Program-made: the position numbers and the translations under genes
NCBI GenBank assembly: GCA_026225395.1
Contig: JAMFSR010000037.1
Location: 173,052-237,051, forward strand
DNA: 64,000 nt
Direction of reading: 5' to 3'
DNA from: Granulicella sapmiensis
GTDB lineage: Bacteria > Acidobacteriota > Terriglobia > Terriglobales > Acidobacteriaceae
The notes under the pieces: generated by a model
Told to the model about the DNA's origin: nothing
Seen by the model: the letters and a program-made list of their open reading frames with translations, nothing else
Database searches by the model: none
Part shown: piece after piece, positions 35,472-44,924 of the stretch
How positions within the stretch are numbered: position 1 is the first letter of the stretch
Layout of the letters: each line of letters opens with the position of its first letter

Positions 35472-36698
35472 TTAATTCACCACCGGCTTCTCGTGGCGCA
35501 ACATATATCTGTCCAGCATCGGAAGCGCGATCAGCAGCAAAAGAACCATCGCCGCCAAGGCCGCGCCGCCATCTACATACAACATCGCATTCAGACCGTG
35601 CGCGTCGTGCATCCAGCTATCCACCGCGGTCATGCTGCTGATGGGGATATTCGCCGAAGCCGTGAGCACGGCCATCATCGTGCCGGAAAGCGCGTTCTTC
35701 GGGCCGATGATCTCCATTTCCAATGCCGTAAACGATGTGTAGTTGAAGCCTTGGAAGAAGTTGTAAACCAGCAGCCCTGCGGCGTAGGGCAACAGCGTCT
35801 TCGGAGCCCACGCCATGCCGGCGCAAGCCGCAGCCGCGCCTGCCCCAGAAAGCAGATAGATCGATCTCCTCCGAAATCTCCTGCATAGTGGAATTGCCAT
35901 CAGGCAGCCAAGCGAACAGGCCACCGCGACCCCCGGGCCGTTCAGGCTTGTCACTGCCTTCTCTGACGCATGAAAGTCCGCTCCCAGCGAAGAGAACAGG
36001 TTCGTTAACGAAAAGCACACCGGCGATATAAAGATGAGCAGACCGATCCACACGCGTCCCTCGCGAGCGACGCGCTTCAAGTCCCGTCCCATCGCCCTGA
36101 AGTTCGCACCCAACTCCCCCTCTGGTTTTGGGGCGGCAGGGAAGTAGCGCAGCAGCGTCGTGGGCGCAAAGACGAGGAGCGCCAACATGATCGCCACCAG
36201 CGGCAACGGCAGTACACGCACAAAGACCACGGCCAGCGCGCTGAAGACACCCGCCGCGCCCAGGTTCGCTACATTAAACCAACCGCTGATCGTGTCGTAT
36301 TCCTCATTCTTGCAGAAGTCTGGAGCCCATCCCTGCACGGCGCTCGAGTACAGCACGATCGCCGCGCAGCTCGCCGTGAGAGCAATTGTGAATACTGTGA
36401 GGTTGGTCAGCGACAGCACTGCAACGGCCAGCAGCAAGGCCGCAGTGGTCGCTAAGCCATATGCGTAAGCCTTCTTGGTGAACCGCACATCCAGCATCGG
36501 CGAAAACACCCACGCCCAGAAGGTCGGCGAGAATGCGATCGCCGAAATTGCTCCCACTTTGCCCACGGAAACTCCGCGCGAAACCAGCAGAATCCCGAAT
36601 GTAGTGCTGATAAATCCGTAGACAAACCCGGTCGGCATATTCGCCAGTCCCATCGCCCACACCGGCAACTTGCGCTTGGAACTCTCTTCATGAGGCAT
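35472..36698 (-). CDS. MFS transporter
   Basis: 408 residues with about 12 membrane helices. Helix-1 region ANMPTGFVYGFISTTFGILL and motif SPMLDVRFTKKAYAYGL resemble PAT/AmpG-like major facilitators. Substrate unknown. Divergent from the C45 hydrolase gene (73 bp between starts). Confidence 0.85.
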   Translation of the reverse strand: MPHEESSKRKLPVWAMGLANMPTGFVYGFISTTFGILLVSRGVSVGKVGAISAIAFSPTFWAWVFSPMLDVRFTKKAYAYGLATTAALLLAVAVLSLTNLTVFTIALTASCAAIVLYSSAVQGWAPDFCKNEEYDTISGWFNVANLGAAGVFSALAVVFVRVLPLPLVAIMLALLVFAPTTLLRYFPAAPKPEGELGANFRAMGRDLKRVAREGRVWIGLLIFISPVCFSLTNLFSSLGADFHASEKAVTSLNGPGVAVACSLGCLMAIPLCRRFRRRSIYLLSGAGAAAACAGMAWAPKTLLPYAAGLLVYNFFQGFNYTSFTALEMEIIGPKNALSGTMMAVLTASANIPISSMTAVDSWMHDAHGLNAMLYVDGGAALAAMVLLLLIALPMLDRYMLRHEKPVVN

Positions 36699-36771
36699 GC
36701 CGCTACTCTATCCTGCCATCGGCTCGGGTACACTTGAGCGCAACCGAGTCACCCCCTTTCGCCGGAGCCTC

Positions 36772-38193
36772 ATGCGCCTAGCAGCTTCTCTCCTCCTCGC
36801 CACCGCAGCCCTCGCTACCCAATCCGCCAACGCCGCCGATTCCCGCCTCGGTGATAGCTACAAGTTCGCGCAATCCGGCTGGACTTATGTCCATCTCGCC
36901 GGCACACCGGAGCAGATCGGCTTCCAGCACGGTTCATTGCTCGCGCGCGAGATCGAAGACAACGTCCATGTCTACGCCGTGGAAGCTCCGGTCCTTACCA
37001 AGCGCGACTGGGCCTTCTATCGCGAGACCGCTCGCACCATGTTGTGGCCGCACATCGAGCCCGAGTACCAGGCGGAACTGCAGGGTATCGCCGACGGGCT
37101 CAAGTCGCAGGGCTCCAAGCTAGACGTCTGGGACGTTGTCGCCCTCAACGCGCAGGAAGATCTTGCTACCTATTACGTCCCATGGCTCGATAAGAAAGAG
37201 AAAGTCGCCGATCCGCCGAAGCTGGCCGCGCCCTCTCACTGCTCGGCGTTCATTGCCACTGGCTCAGCGACTAAGGACGGCAAGATCGTCATCGCCCACA
37301 GCAACTGGTCCAGCTATGCCGAAGGCGAACGCTGGCACTATGTCTTCGACATCGTTCCCAAGCATGGCGAGCACTTCTTCATGGACGGATCCGCAGGCAT
37401 CATCACCTCGCAGGACGACTTCGGCGTCAACGCAGCCGGCCTCATGATTACCGAAACCACGCTGCCCACCACCGTCGGTTTCGACCCCGACGGCATCCCC
37501 GAGTTCGAGCGTTCCCGCAAGGCCATGCAGTACGCCACCTCTATCGACGAGTACGCTGCCATCATGCGCAAAGGCAACAACGGCGGCTATCAGAACTCGT
37601 GGATGATTGGTGACCGCAAGACCGGCGAGATCGCTTACCTTGAGCTCGGCTTGAAGCACACGCCGCTCACGAAGAAGACCGACGGATACTTCGTTTCCTC
37701 GAACTTTGCCGCGGATCCCGCGCTTATCCGCGACGACACTCCCACCTTCGATCCCACCGACAATCGCAAATCCTCCGTCGCGCGCCACGCCCGTGCGGAG
37801 GATCTCGTCCAGCAGCATTACGGCGAAATTGACACCACCTTCGCCCAGCAGTATCTCTCGGACCACTACGACGCTACGTCCAAACGCGTCGGCGGCTCGT
37901 TGCGTACGCTCTGCGGCCATATGGAGATGTCTTCCGAGTCTGACCCGCCCTTCGACTCCTTCGGCGCTGTCAGCGGAAAGGTCATGGACTCCGATATGGC
38001 TGCCAAGCTCACTTTCATCGCGCGCGCTGGCCACCCCTGCGGCGAAGACTTCCATGCGGCTCCATTCTTCGCGGCCCACCCCGAGTTCGCCTGGCAGAAA
38101 CCCATCCTCAACGACATGATCGCTGGTCCCTGGACTTCGTTCCACGCCGGCGAAAAATCTCCAGGCACGGTCGTCGGCGCGATGGAGAGGTAG
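36772..38193 (+). CDS. Secreted C45/phospholipase-B-like Ntn hydrolase
   Basis: 473 residues from ATG 36772 (GGAG upstream). Signal peptide MRLAASLLLATAALATQSANAA. Core: HLAGTPEQIGFQHGSLLARE, ELQGIADGL, then APSHCSAFIATGSATKDGKI, where the Cys is the likely autoprocessing nucleophile, as in acyl-CoA:6-APA acyltransferase and phospholipase-B-like proteins. VIAHSNWSSYAEGERWHYVF and GVNAAGLMITETTL also fit. It probably hydrolyses an amide or lipid in the periplasm. Confidence 0.82.
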   Translation: MRLAASLLLATAALATQSANAADSRLGDSYKFAQSGWTYVHLAGTPEQIGFQHGSLLAREIEDNVHVYAVEAPVLTKRDWAFYRETARTMLWPHIEPEYQAELQGIADGLKSQGSKLDVWDVVALNAQEDLATYYVPWLDKKEKVADPPKLAAPSHCSAFIATGSATKDGKIVIAHSNWSSYAEGERWHYVFDIVPKHGEHFFMDGSAGIITSQDDFGVNAAGLMITETTLPTTVGFDPDGIPEFERSRKAMQYATSIDEYAAIMRKGNNGGYQNSWMIGDRKTGEIAYLELGLKHTPLTKKTDGYFVSSNFAADPALIRDDTPTFDPTDNRKSSVARHARAEDLVQQHYGEIDTTFAQQYLSDHYDATSKRVGGSLRTLCGHMEMSSESDPPFDSFGAVSGKVMDSDMAAKLTFIARAGHPCGEDFHAAPFFAAHPEFAWQKPILNDMIAGPWTSFHAGEKSPGTVVGAMER

Positions 38194-38274
38194 AAGTCGA
38201 CGTTGGTGGAAGCGGCGGGAGTGGAAGGTGACTGACTCGACGTGTCTCGCGAGGGCCTGTCGATAGCGTTCGCT

Positions 38275-39558
38275 TCAGGACTGTTGGCGGGGCTGTTCCT
38301 TCCATGTGTCGGCCAGGCTCCTGGGCATCACATTGGTTGGTTCGCGGAGAAGGATGGAGGCCGGCTCGGTTTGTTCGACAACGCAGTTGCGACCGAGGTG
38401 CTTGGCGGCGTACATGGCGAGATCGCCGCGCCGACGAAGGCTGGCCCAGGTGTCATCGGGTTCGGCGTAGAGTTGCGCGACTCCAAAGCTGGCAGTGATG
38501 CAGATCGGCAGGCCATCTGCGTAGGGGAAGCTGGTAGTTTCGATGCGTAGACGAATGCGTTCGGCAACCGCGCGGGCGGAAGCCAGTGGAGTCTGGGGCA
38601 GAAAAACGAGGAATTCTTCGCCGCCAATGCGGGCGAGAAGATCTTCCAGGCGCAGCTCGGCGAAGATCACGGAGACAAGACCGCGAAGAGCGGTGTCTCC
38701 GGCGTCATGACCTCGGGCATCGTTGAGGTGTTTGAAGTAGTCGATGTCGAGGACGATGAGTGAGGCTGTCATGTTGTGGCGGCGGCAGCGAGCGATTTCG
38801 CGCTGTGCTTCGAGGTCGAGTGCGCGGCCGTTGAGTGCGCCCGTGAGGTTGTCGGTGTGGGTCTGCAGGCGGAGCGTGCCCTGGATCTCTACGATGTAGA
38901 ACCAGATGAATGAGGTGACGAAGCAGGCATCCAGAATGATGAGGACCAGCATGGTGACGAGCACGTGAGGGTCAGGCAGGGTGCCGACTCTGGAGCCCAG
39001 ACGCGCATTGTTATGCGCGATGACTACGGCCCGGTAGCCAGTGAAGCCCAGGAATAGGACGAAGACGCATGCCGTGACCCGGGCTACCGCCACGAACTGC
39101 CTCCTGGGGCGCGTGAGCAGAAGATGAATCGAGGCAATGGCGGCGATGATGGAGGGAAGAACGCCGAGCGGAAGGCCGCTCCAGGGGCCGAAGAATATCT
39201 GGGACGGATACAACGTCATACTCAACAGAATGAGAGTTGGAACAAGTTTGCCTCTTGGCCCTTGAGAGACAAGAAAGCGACGATAGCCGAGGAATATCGC
39301 AAGGTAGACCAAGGAACTGATGGCGTTTGCACCATAGGTGCAAAGCGGCGCAGTCACCGAGAGAGGCGGATGCCCGCGAAGCTGCTCGATGGAGGTGCGG
39401 ATGATCCAGAGCAACAATGCCGCTGAAAACCAGCGCAGACCGACCAATTTGCGATTGCTGATAGAAAGACCTATCAAGACGATCGCAAAGAGAATGCGTG
39501 AGACCAGATTCGATACGAAAAGAGTGTGGTAATCCATAGGGCCCGGTGCTGCCATCAT
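38275..39558 (-). CDS. Membrane-bound diguanylate cyclase
   Basis: 427 residues. About seven membrane helices (residues 10-235) form a sensory region without a recognised name. The GGDEF domain (about 240-400) begins HTDNLTGALNGRALDLEAQR, has VLDIDYFKHLNDARGHDAGD and the active-site loop RIGGEEFLVFLP. An upstream RxxD inhibitory site is not obvious. It makes cyclic di-GMP; the HD-GYP protein at 45.7 kb could degrade it. Confidence 0.92.
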   Translation of the reverse strand: MMAAPGPMDYHTLFVSNLVSRILFAIVLIGLSISNRKLVGLRWFSAALLLWIIRTSIEQLRGHPPLSVTAPLCTYGANAISSLVYLAIFLGYRRFLVSQGPRGKLVPTLILLSMTLYPSQIFFGPWSGLPLGVLPSIIAAIASIHLLLTRPRRQFVAVARVTACVFVLFLGFTGYRAVVIAHNNARLGSRVGTLPDPHVLVTMLVLIILDACFVTSFIWFYIVEIQGTLRLQTHTDNLTGALNGRALDLEAQREIARCRRHNMTASLIVLDIDYFKHLNDARGHDAGDTALRGLVSVIFAELRLEDLLARIGGEEFLVFLPQTPLASARAVAERIRLRIETTSFPYADGLPICITASFGVAQLYAEPDDTWASLRRRGDLAMYAAKHLGRNCVVEQTEPASILLREPTNVMPRSLADTWKEQPRQQS

Positions 39559-39605
39559 ACTTGCTGCGCAAGGGACGAAAGGATAGTTGTGCTACCACAA
39601 GGGAG

Positions 39606-40694
39606 CTATTGCAGCGACGCGAGGGCCTTTTCGAGGCTCGTGGGGTCTTCGATGTTACTCGTGGTCAGGGAGCGGTCGATCTGGCGGTTAAGGCCGGTGA
39701 GGACTTTGCCGGGGCCTACTTCGAGATAGTTTGTGGCGCCGCTCGATTGCAGGAGCCGGATGCATTCAACCCAGCGGACGGGGCCGGTGACCTGGCGGAT
39801 GAGGGCGTCGCCGACTTCGGGGCCACGGGTCATCAGGCGGGCGTCTACGTTGGAGGCGACGGGGAAACAAGGGTCGTGGAAGATGACCCCTTCGAGTTGC
39901 CTGGCGAGGTCTTCCTGCGCGGGCTGCATGAGGGCGGAGTGGAAGGGGCCGCTGACAGGAAGCATGACCGTGCGTTTAGCGCCGGCTTCTTTGCAGGTTT
40001 CGGCGGCGCGTTCCACGGCTTCTTTGGCGCCGGAGATGACGGTCTGGTCGGGGGAGTTGAGATTGGCGGGCTGGACGACGCAGGAGACTCGGCTGGCGGC
40101 CTGCGGCATGGTGGTGGCGGAGTTGTTGGGGTCCGTGAGGGCGTCGAGGGCGGCGGCGGTCTGGCCGGAGGGGCTGGTGGCGTCGGCGGGTGGGGGTTGG
40201 GTGAGCTCGTCGGAGATGCGGGCGCAGATGTCGTTGATCTGCTCGGCGGGTAGGCCGAGGATGGCGGCCATGGCGCCTTCACCGGCGGGGACGGCGTTCT
40301 GCATGAACTGGCCGCGGAGGCGGACGGTGCGGACGGCGTCGGCGAAGGTGAAGGTGCCGGCGGCGACGTGCGCGGAGTACTCGCCGAGGGAGTGGCCGGC
40401 GGCAAAGAACGGGGTGATGCCGCGGGATTTGAGTTCGGGTTCGAGCACGCGGAAGGCGGCGATGGAGACGGTGAGGATGGCGGGCTGGGTGTGCTCGGTG
40501 AGCTTGAGGGTGTCTTCGGGGCCTTCGAAGATGATTTTGGAGAGTGGGAAGCCGAGGGCTTCGTCGGCTTCGTCGAAGGTGGCGCGGGCGACAGGGAAGG
40601 TGTCGTATAGGGCGCGGCCCATGCCTACGGCTTGCGAGCCCTGGCCGGGGAAGAGAAGAGCGAGCTTGAGGGGGGTGGTTGCGGCGTCAGTCAT
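39606..40694 (-). CDS. fabD: Malonyl-CoA:ACP transacylase with an internal insertion
   Basis: 362 residues from ATG 40694 ([20 protein letters not shown]); the frame runs open into the divergent gene, but that part is not FabD. Active-site Ser in [14 protein letters not shown] and His in [14 protein letters not shown], with [11 protein letters not shown] near the end. About 40 extra residues (Pro/Thr/Ala-rich, around residues 160-200) separate ICARI from [18 protein letters not shown], relative to the usual 310-residue enzyme. No fab neighbours. Confidence 0.94.
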   Translation of the reverse strand: MTDAATTPLKLALLFPGQGSQAVGMGRALYDTFPVARATFDEADEALGFPLSKIIFEGPEDTLKLTEHTQPAILTVSIAAFRVLEPELKSRGITPFFAAGHSLGEYSAHVAAGTFTFADAVRTVRLRGQFMQNAVPAGEGAMAAILGLPAEQINDICARISDELTQPPPADATSPSGQTAAALDALTDPNNSATTMPQAASRVSCVVQPANLNSPDQTVISGAKEAVERAAETCKEAGAKRTVMLPVSGPFHSALMQPAQEDLARQLEGVIFHDPCFPVASNVDARLMTRGPEVGDALIRQVTGPVRWVECIRLLQSSGATNYLEVGPGKVLTGLNRQIDRSLTTSNIEDPTSLEKALASLQ

Positions 40695-40866
40695 CAGGGA
40701 TAGTTTAGCGACTCCGGGGTGTTGGATGCTTGGGGAGGGTTTGTGGAGGATGTGAGGCGGTCGGGGTCGGTCGCGGATGCGGGCTGAGTCAGTTCCGCGG
40801 TTGCTCGCTGGGACTGTCGTCGGTATGCTTTTGGAACCGTTGCTGCTGCGCACGTAAGGGAAGTGC

Positions 40867-41889
40867 ATGATGACGAAACGAAGCTGCTGGATGTTGTCGT
40901 TGCCGTTGTTTTTGGTTGCCGGTTTTGCGGAGCAGGTCCACGCGCTTGCAGGGCAGACGAGTGTTGCGCCGCCGACGCCGGAGATCTTTGCTCCGGGTGT
41001 GATCTCAGGGCCGGCGAACGATGGTGCACCGACGTTTTCGCCGGATGGGTCGACGCTGTTTTTTACGCGTAGCGCGGCACAGTGGACGGTGATTTTGGAG
41101 TCGCACAAGGTTAAGGGTGAGTGGACGAAGCCGGTGCTGGCGCCTTTCTCGGGGGAGTGGCCGGACTCGTCGCCGGCGATGTCTCCGGATGGCAAGTTTG
41201 TTGTGTTTCAGTCGTCGCGGCCGATTGCGCCGGTGGTTGCCGCGGACGATCACGCGAAACCTCATGCTGTTTCGAATTTGTGGCGCGTGGATCGCGTAGG
41301 TGCTGGGTGGAGTGAGCCGAAGCGGCTGCCGGAGGCGGTGAATCTTCCGGGCGAGTCGATCTGGAAGCCGAGCGTGGCAGCAGATGGCACGATCTACTTT
41401 ACCGGCATCGACGCGAAGGGGCAGAAGCGGCTTTATGCGTCGGCTTATAAAGAGGGCGCCTATCAGCAGGCGGAGCCGCTGGCGTTCAGCGATGGAACGA
41501 CGCTGGATGTCGATCCGGAGATTGCGCCGAATGGATCGTTTCTGGTGTTTGTGAGCGCGGGTCGGATGGCCGGGAATCCGAAGGACCATCTGTTTCTGGT
41601 GTTGAAACAGGGCGATGGGTGGGGGCCCGTGACGGCGATTCACTTTGCGGATGAAGAGAAGACCGGCTACAGCACGGACGATGAGCCACGGTTGGGTGTG
41701 GATCATCGGACGGTCTATTTCAGCAGCGACCGCGTGGTTCCGGTGCATTTTCCGCGGACGCAGGAGCAGGCGCGGAAGGATCTGGAACGAATGGATCTAT
41801 GGGACAACAGCAACCTGAATGTGTGGCGGGTTTCGATCTCCGGTTGGGTGGGGAGTGGGGCGAATGCTGGTGGGGTGGTTCGCGATTAG
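40867..41889 (+). CDS. Exported PD40/TolB-like beta-propeller protein
   Basis: 340 residues. Signal peptide ([21 protein letters not shown]). PD40-type repeats: [88 protein letters not shown]. Probably periplasmic; ligand unknown. Divergent from fabD. Confidence 0.88.
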   Translation: MMTKRSCWMLSLPLFLVAGFAEQVHALAGQTSVAPPTPEIFAPGVISGPANDGAPTFSPDGSTLFFTRSAAQWTVILESHKVKGEWTKPVLAPFSGEWPDSSPAMSPDGKFVVFQSSRPIAPVVAADDHAKPHAVSNLWRVDRVGAGWSEPKRLPEAVNLPGESIWKPSVAADGTIYFTGIDAKGQKRLYASAYKEGAYQQAEPLAFSDGTTLDVDPEIAPNGSFLVFVSAGRMAGNPKDHLFLVLKQGDGWGPVTAIHFADEEKTGYSTDDEPRLGVDHRTVYFSSDRVVPVHFPRTQEQARKDLERMDLWDNSNLNVWRVSISGWVGSGANAGGVVRD

Positions 41890-41907
41890 CGGGCATGCAA
41901 CGGGTGA

Positions 41908-41938
41908 TTGACAAACCATAACCGTTTGGTTATGGTTT
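41908..41938 (+). promoter_or_regulatory. Promoter with embedded palindromic operator
   Basis: TTGACA at 41908-41913 and TATGGT at 41931-41936, 17-bp spacer. AAACCATAACC (41913-41923) and GGTTATGGTTT (41928-41938) form a perfect 11-bp inverted repeat over the spacer and -10 box, so a bound regulator would block RNA polymerase. Confidence 0.8.
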
Positions 41939-41949
41939 CGATTGTGCCA

Positions 41950-42267
41950 ATGGAACCTAGTCTCGTGTTCAAAGCGCTTGCGGACCCTACGCGGCGGGCG
42001 ATCTTTGAGCGGCTGACACGGGATGGGGAGTTGACTGTTCATGCATTGACCGATCATGCGGGGATTTCGCAGCCGGCAGTGTCGAAGCACTTGACCGTGC
42101 TGAAGCGGGCGCGGCTTGTGCGGGACCGTCGGCATGGGCGGGAGACGCATTACAGCGCGCAGCCCAAGGCGCTGGAGCCGATGGTGAACTGGATGAATTT
42201 TTATGGTGCGTTCTGGCGGGAGAAGTTCGACCGGCTGGAAGCTGTTCTGGAGAGGATGGAGCCATGA
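41950..42267 (+). CDS. ArsR-family repressor
   Basis: 105 residues from ATG 41950 (MEPSLVFKALADPTRRAIFE). Winged-helix core LTVHALTDHAGISQPAVSKH then LTVLKRARLVRDRRHGRETH. No metal-binding CxC, so likely of the non-metal ArsR group that pairs with SRPBCC proteins. The start lies only ~7 nt after the expected transcription start. First gene of a coupled three-gene operon, probably autoregulated through the palindrome. Confidence 0.92.
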   Translation: MEPSLVFKALADPTRRAIFERLTRDGELTVHALTDHAGISQPAVSKHLTVLKRARLVRDRRHGRETHYSAQPKALEPMVNWMNFYGAFWREKFDRLEAVLERMEP

Positions 42268-42698
42268 GTGAAGCGGGTGCTGCGACACGTTCGGTTGTGT
42301 TTGAGAAGGAGTTTGCGTATCCGCCGGAGAAGGTTTGGCGAGCGCTTACGGAGGGCGACCTGATCCAGCAGTGGCTGATGGAGAACGACTTCAAACCGGT
42401 GGTGGGGCATCGCTTCCAGTTGCGGTCGACGCCGATGCCGCAGTGGAATGGCGTGATCGAATGCGAGGTGTTGCTGGCTGAACCGCATGAGCGGCTGACC
42501 TATAGCTGGGAGGCATTCGGGTTGGAGAGTGTTGTGGCGTGGACGCTGGCACCGACGGATGGCGGGACGTTGGTGCGCATGGAGCACTCTGGTTTTCCTG
42601 CGGATCGGGAAGCTGCTTATAAGGGTGCGGGCTATGGGTGGCAGAAGTTTATGGCTGGACTGGATGGTGTGCTTTCAACGATGGAAGGAGCGGTGTAA
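42264..42698 (+). CDS. SRPBCC (AHSA1-like) protein
   Basis: 144 residues. ATGA overlap with the repressor gene shows coupling. FEKEFAYPPEKVWRALTEGD then LIQQWLMENDFKP and the end motif YGWQKFMAGLDGVLSTME are standard for AHSA1-type proteins. It probably binds a hydrophobic ligand. ArsR-SRPBCC pairs are common; the target compound is unknown. Confidence 0.9.
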   Translation: MSEAGAATRSVVFEKEFAYPPEKVWRALTEGDLIQQWLMENDFKPVVGHRFQLRSTPMPQWNGVIECEVLLAEPHERLTYSWEAFGLESVVAWTLAPTDGGTLVRMEHSGFPADREAAYKGAGYGWQKFMAGLDGVLSTMEGAV

Positions 42699-43063
42699 TG
42701 AAGAATGCTTGGTATTGGGTGTGCACGGTGTTGGTTGTATTTTTTATGTTGCCGGGCGGGATCTTTGAGGTAATGCGTTCGCCGCAGGCTGTGACGGGTA
42801 TGAAGGCCCTTGGATATCCGGTGTTCTTCGTGGTCTTGCTGGGCGTTTGGAAGATACTGGGGTCGATCGCGTTGCTGGCGCCGAAGTTCCCGGTGTTGAA
42901 GGAGTGGGCATATGCGGGTATCTTTTTTGACCTGACTGGGGCGGCTGTGACGAACGCGGCGAACCATGGGCCGGCGTGGCATGTGGCTGCACCGCTGGTC
43001 ATTATTCCGGTGTTGTATGGATCGTGGGCGTTGCGGCCGGGTAGCCGCAGGCTGGTGGGGTAA
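42698..43063 (+). CDS. DoxX-like membrane protein
   Basis: 121 residues. ATG overlaps the previous stop (TAATG). Four helices: YWVCTVLVVFFMLPGGIFEV, YPVFFVVLLGVWKILGSIAL, EWAYAGIFFDLTGAAVTNAA and APLVIIPVLYGSWAL. The ALGYP and LGVWKILG motifs fit the DoxX-like family. Third gene of the ArsR operon. Confidence 0.88.
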   Translation: MKNAWYWVCTVLVVFFMLPGGIFEVMRSPQAVTGMKALGYPVFFVVLLGVWKILGSIALLAPKFPVLKEWAYAGIFFDLTGAAVTNAANHGPAWHVAAPLVIIPVLYGSWALRPGSRRLVG

Positions 43064-43100
43064 GTTGGCCGAAAGGAGCGGGCGGTTGTGGTGAGTGGAC

Positions 43101-43146
43101 GACAAGCAGGTCCTTCGACTTCGCTGCGCTCCGCTCAGGATGACAA
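43101..43146. repeat. Terriglobia-type intergenic repeat
   Basis: Contains GTCCTTCGACTTCGCTGCGC followed by TCCGCTCAGGATGACAA, a form I recall as scattered through many Acidobacteria genomes. It marks the end of the conserved backbone just before the recombinase. Confidence 0.55.
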
Positions 43147-43200
43147 CTATATCGTAAATAAATATAAACAAGCAACTTAGTATTTTGATATCATCTGTAC

Positions 43201-43263
43201 AAAGCCTGCACAGATATGCAGGTTCAACAAGATGCAGAAAAAACCTACACAGAATCTGCACAC
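43201..43263. promoter_or_regulatory. Motif cluster upstream of the recombinase gene
   Basis: AAAGCCTGCACAGATAT (43201), including the palindrome CCTGCA-CAGATA-TGCAGG (43205-43222), AAAACCTACACAGAAT (43240) and ATCTGCACACAATG (43254) share a CTGCACA core. The same core, inverted, occurs twice at 46419-46468. Candidate operators or arm-type recombinase sites. Confidence 0.5.
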
Positions 43264-43290
43264 AATGAGTCTAAACAGCCAGAGGCGAAC

Positions 43291-44712
43291 ATGGCATTCG
43301 TCACCGACAAATCGGAACTCAAGCCGGGATTAGTCCTCTTCCGGCGCGGCGATGTGGACCACCGGATGTGGTACTGCCGGATGAAGATTCCCAAGGCCGA
43401 CCGCTACAAGACAGTTTCCCTCAAGACGACCGACATCGAGGTAGCGCGGGAACGCGCCTTCGATCAGGACGCAGATATCCGCTTCCGCTTAAAGCACGAT
43501 GTCCCGGTCTTCAATCATCCCTTCCGCGAGGTAGGAAGAGAGTATCTGCTGACGCAGGAAGCTCGAGCGAATCGCGGAGAAATCAGCACGGCGCGGCCTA
43601 AGAAGATCCGCGCCATCATTGAAGGAGCCTTGGACAAATACGTAGGCTCCACCCAAGTTCATCTGATCGGGGATGAGCTGTGGGGCGGATATCCGGCATG
43701 GAGGCGTGAGAACGGCGCGGGACGCAACCGTCGCAATGGCGTCCGCGAGGTCAGCGAGGAAATGGCCCAAGCCTTCGCCGACAAGGAAGCCGAGCGCCGC
43801 ACCAAGACTCAACACTCCCTTGGCATCCGAGTGCTGAAGCCGATTGAAGTCAAAGCGTCCGAGGAGCGGACGGTTCCCTTTATCAGCGATTCCACCATCC
43901 GCTTTGAGATGTCCATCTTCGGTGCGGTGATGAACTACGCGATCAAGAAACGCTACGTCCCTGCGAGTCAGCGGTTCGATGAACGCCCTAAGCTCAAGTC
44001 CATGCGCCGGGATGAGTTCACCCTGGAGGAGTACCGCAAGCTCCATACGGTCGGAAGGAAATGGATTGCGGAGGCAGACAAGCCTGCCAGCGTCTGGTAT
44101 CGCACAGTCACCTACAACATGATTCTCATTGCCTGCAATACAGGCATGAGGCCATCCGAGATGAAGAACCTACGCTGGCGTGACATTATGCCTGCAAAGG
44201 ATCGCGAAGGCCGCGAGATCGTCGTTCTGTTCGTGCAGGGCAAGGGCAAGTCGCGCAAGCTGGTTGCTCCCAAGAGCGTCGGGGATTATCTGGAGCGCAT
44301 TCGCACGATCTCCAAAGCTACCGAACAAGAGGACAGAGTCTTTAGCAACATCGTGGGCAAGCCCGCGAAGACTCTCTACATCTCCCTCATTGCCGATCTT
44401 CTCGACAAGGCGAATTTGCGCGAAGGCACGCAGGGCGTGCCTCGCTCCACCTATTGCTTCCGTCATACCTACGCCACGTTGCGTTTGCAGGAAGGTGTTG
44501 ATGTGTACTTCCTCGCGGAGCAAATGGGAACGTCTGTCCACATGATTGAGACCCACTATGGGCATGTGAACACCATCAAGCATGCCGACAGGGTGTTGCA
44601 GGGCATGACAGGATGGGAAGTCCCACATACGGACGACGCCCAGGCCAGGGCGTCGAAGGCAGCAGAGACCCACGATAAGTCCAAACGAGGTCAGCGCAAC
44701 AAGCTGCGCTGA
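43291..44712 (+). CDS. Tyrosine recombinase/integrase
   Basis: 473 residues from ATG 43291 (MAFVTDKSELKPGLVLFRRG); an ATG at 43216 falls inside the palindrome. The C-terminal catalytic domain has Arg in NTGMRPSEMKNLRWRDI, Lys in VQGKGKSRKL, Arg in CFRHTYATLRL and nucleophile Tyr in IETHYGH. The box II His is Tyr and the LGH His is Thr, as in some divergent phage-type integrases. It probably mobilises or once inserted the island; no tRNA target seen next to it. Confidence 0.92.
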   Translation: MAFVTDKSELKPGLVLFRRGDVDHRMWYCRMKIPKADRYKTVSLKTTDIEVARERAFDQDADIRFRLKHDVPVFNHPFREVGREYLLTQEARANRGEISTARPKKIRAIIEGALDKYVGSTQVHLIGDELWGGYPAWRRENGAGRNRRNGVREVSEEMAQAFADKEAERRTKTQHSLGIRVLKPIEVKASEERTVPFISDSTIRFEMSIFGAVMNYAIKKRYVPASQRFDERPKLKSMRRDEFTLEEYRKLHTVGRKWIAEADKPASVWYRTVTYNMILIACNTGMRPSEMKNLRWRDIMPAKDREGREIVVLFVQGKGKSRKLVAPKSVGDYLERIRTISKATEQEDRVFSNIVGKPAKTLYISLIADLLDKANLREGTQGVPRSTYCFRHTYATLRLQEGVDVYFLAEQMGTSVHMIETHYGHVNTIKHADRVLQGMTGWEVPHTDDAQARASKAAETHDKSKRGQRNKLR

Positions 44713-44807
44713 CCCTATACCCACGAAGCCGTCCTTAGCCGGAGCCGCTGGCGGAGGCTGGCGAAGGGAGTTCGATATCGAGTGAATACCTTTGGATACG
44801 AGTTCTG

Positions 44808-44886
44808 ATTTGCCGCAGCCCCGCTGGGGCGTTCTCAGCGGCAAATCTCCTGCACGAGCCGCCGCTGGCGGCTGTTCTCCGTGCAG
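44808..44886. repeat. Two adjacent nested hairpins downstream of the recombinase
   Basis: ATTTGCCGC (44808-44816) with GCGGCAAAT (44838-44846) enclosing GCCCC-GCT-GGGGC; then CTGCACG (44850-44856) with CGTGCAG (44880-44886) enclosing GCCGCC-GCT-GGCGGC. No T-tract on either side, so not ordinary terminators. Confidence 0.75.
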
Positions 44887-44924
44887 TCCAGTTCTTGCAT
44901 GGCGGAAGTGATCTACGACCCTAG

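Noticed and set aside
39546..40755. Two long plus-strand frames across fabD
   Set aside because: Both are antisense to a well-supported FabD gene and have repetitive Gly/Ala/Ser composition.
40695..41195. N-terminal extension of FabD
   Set aside because: It would run through the divergent PD40 gene and has no FabD similarity.
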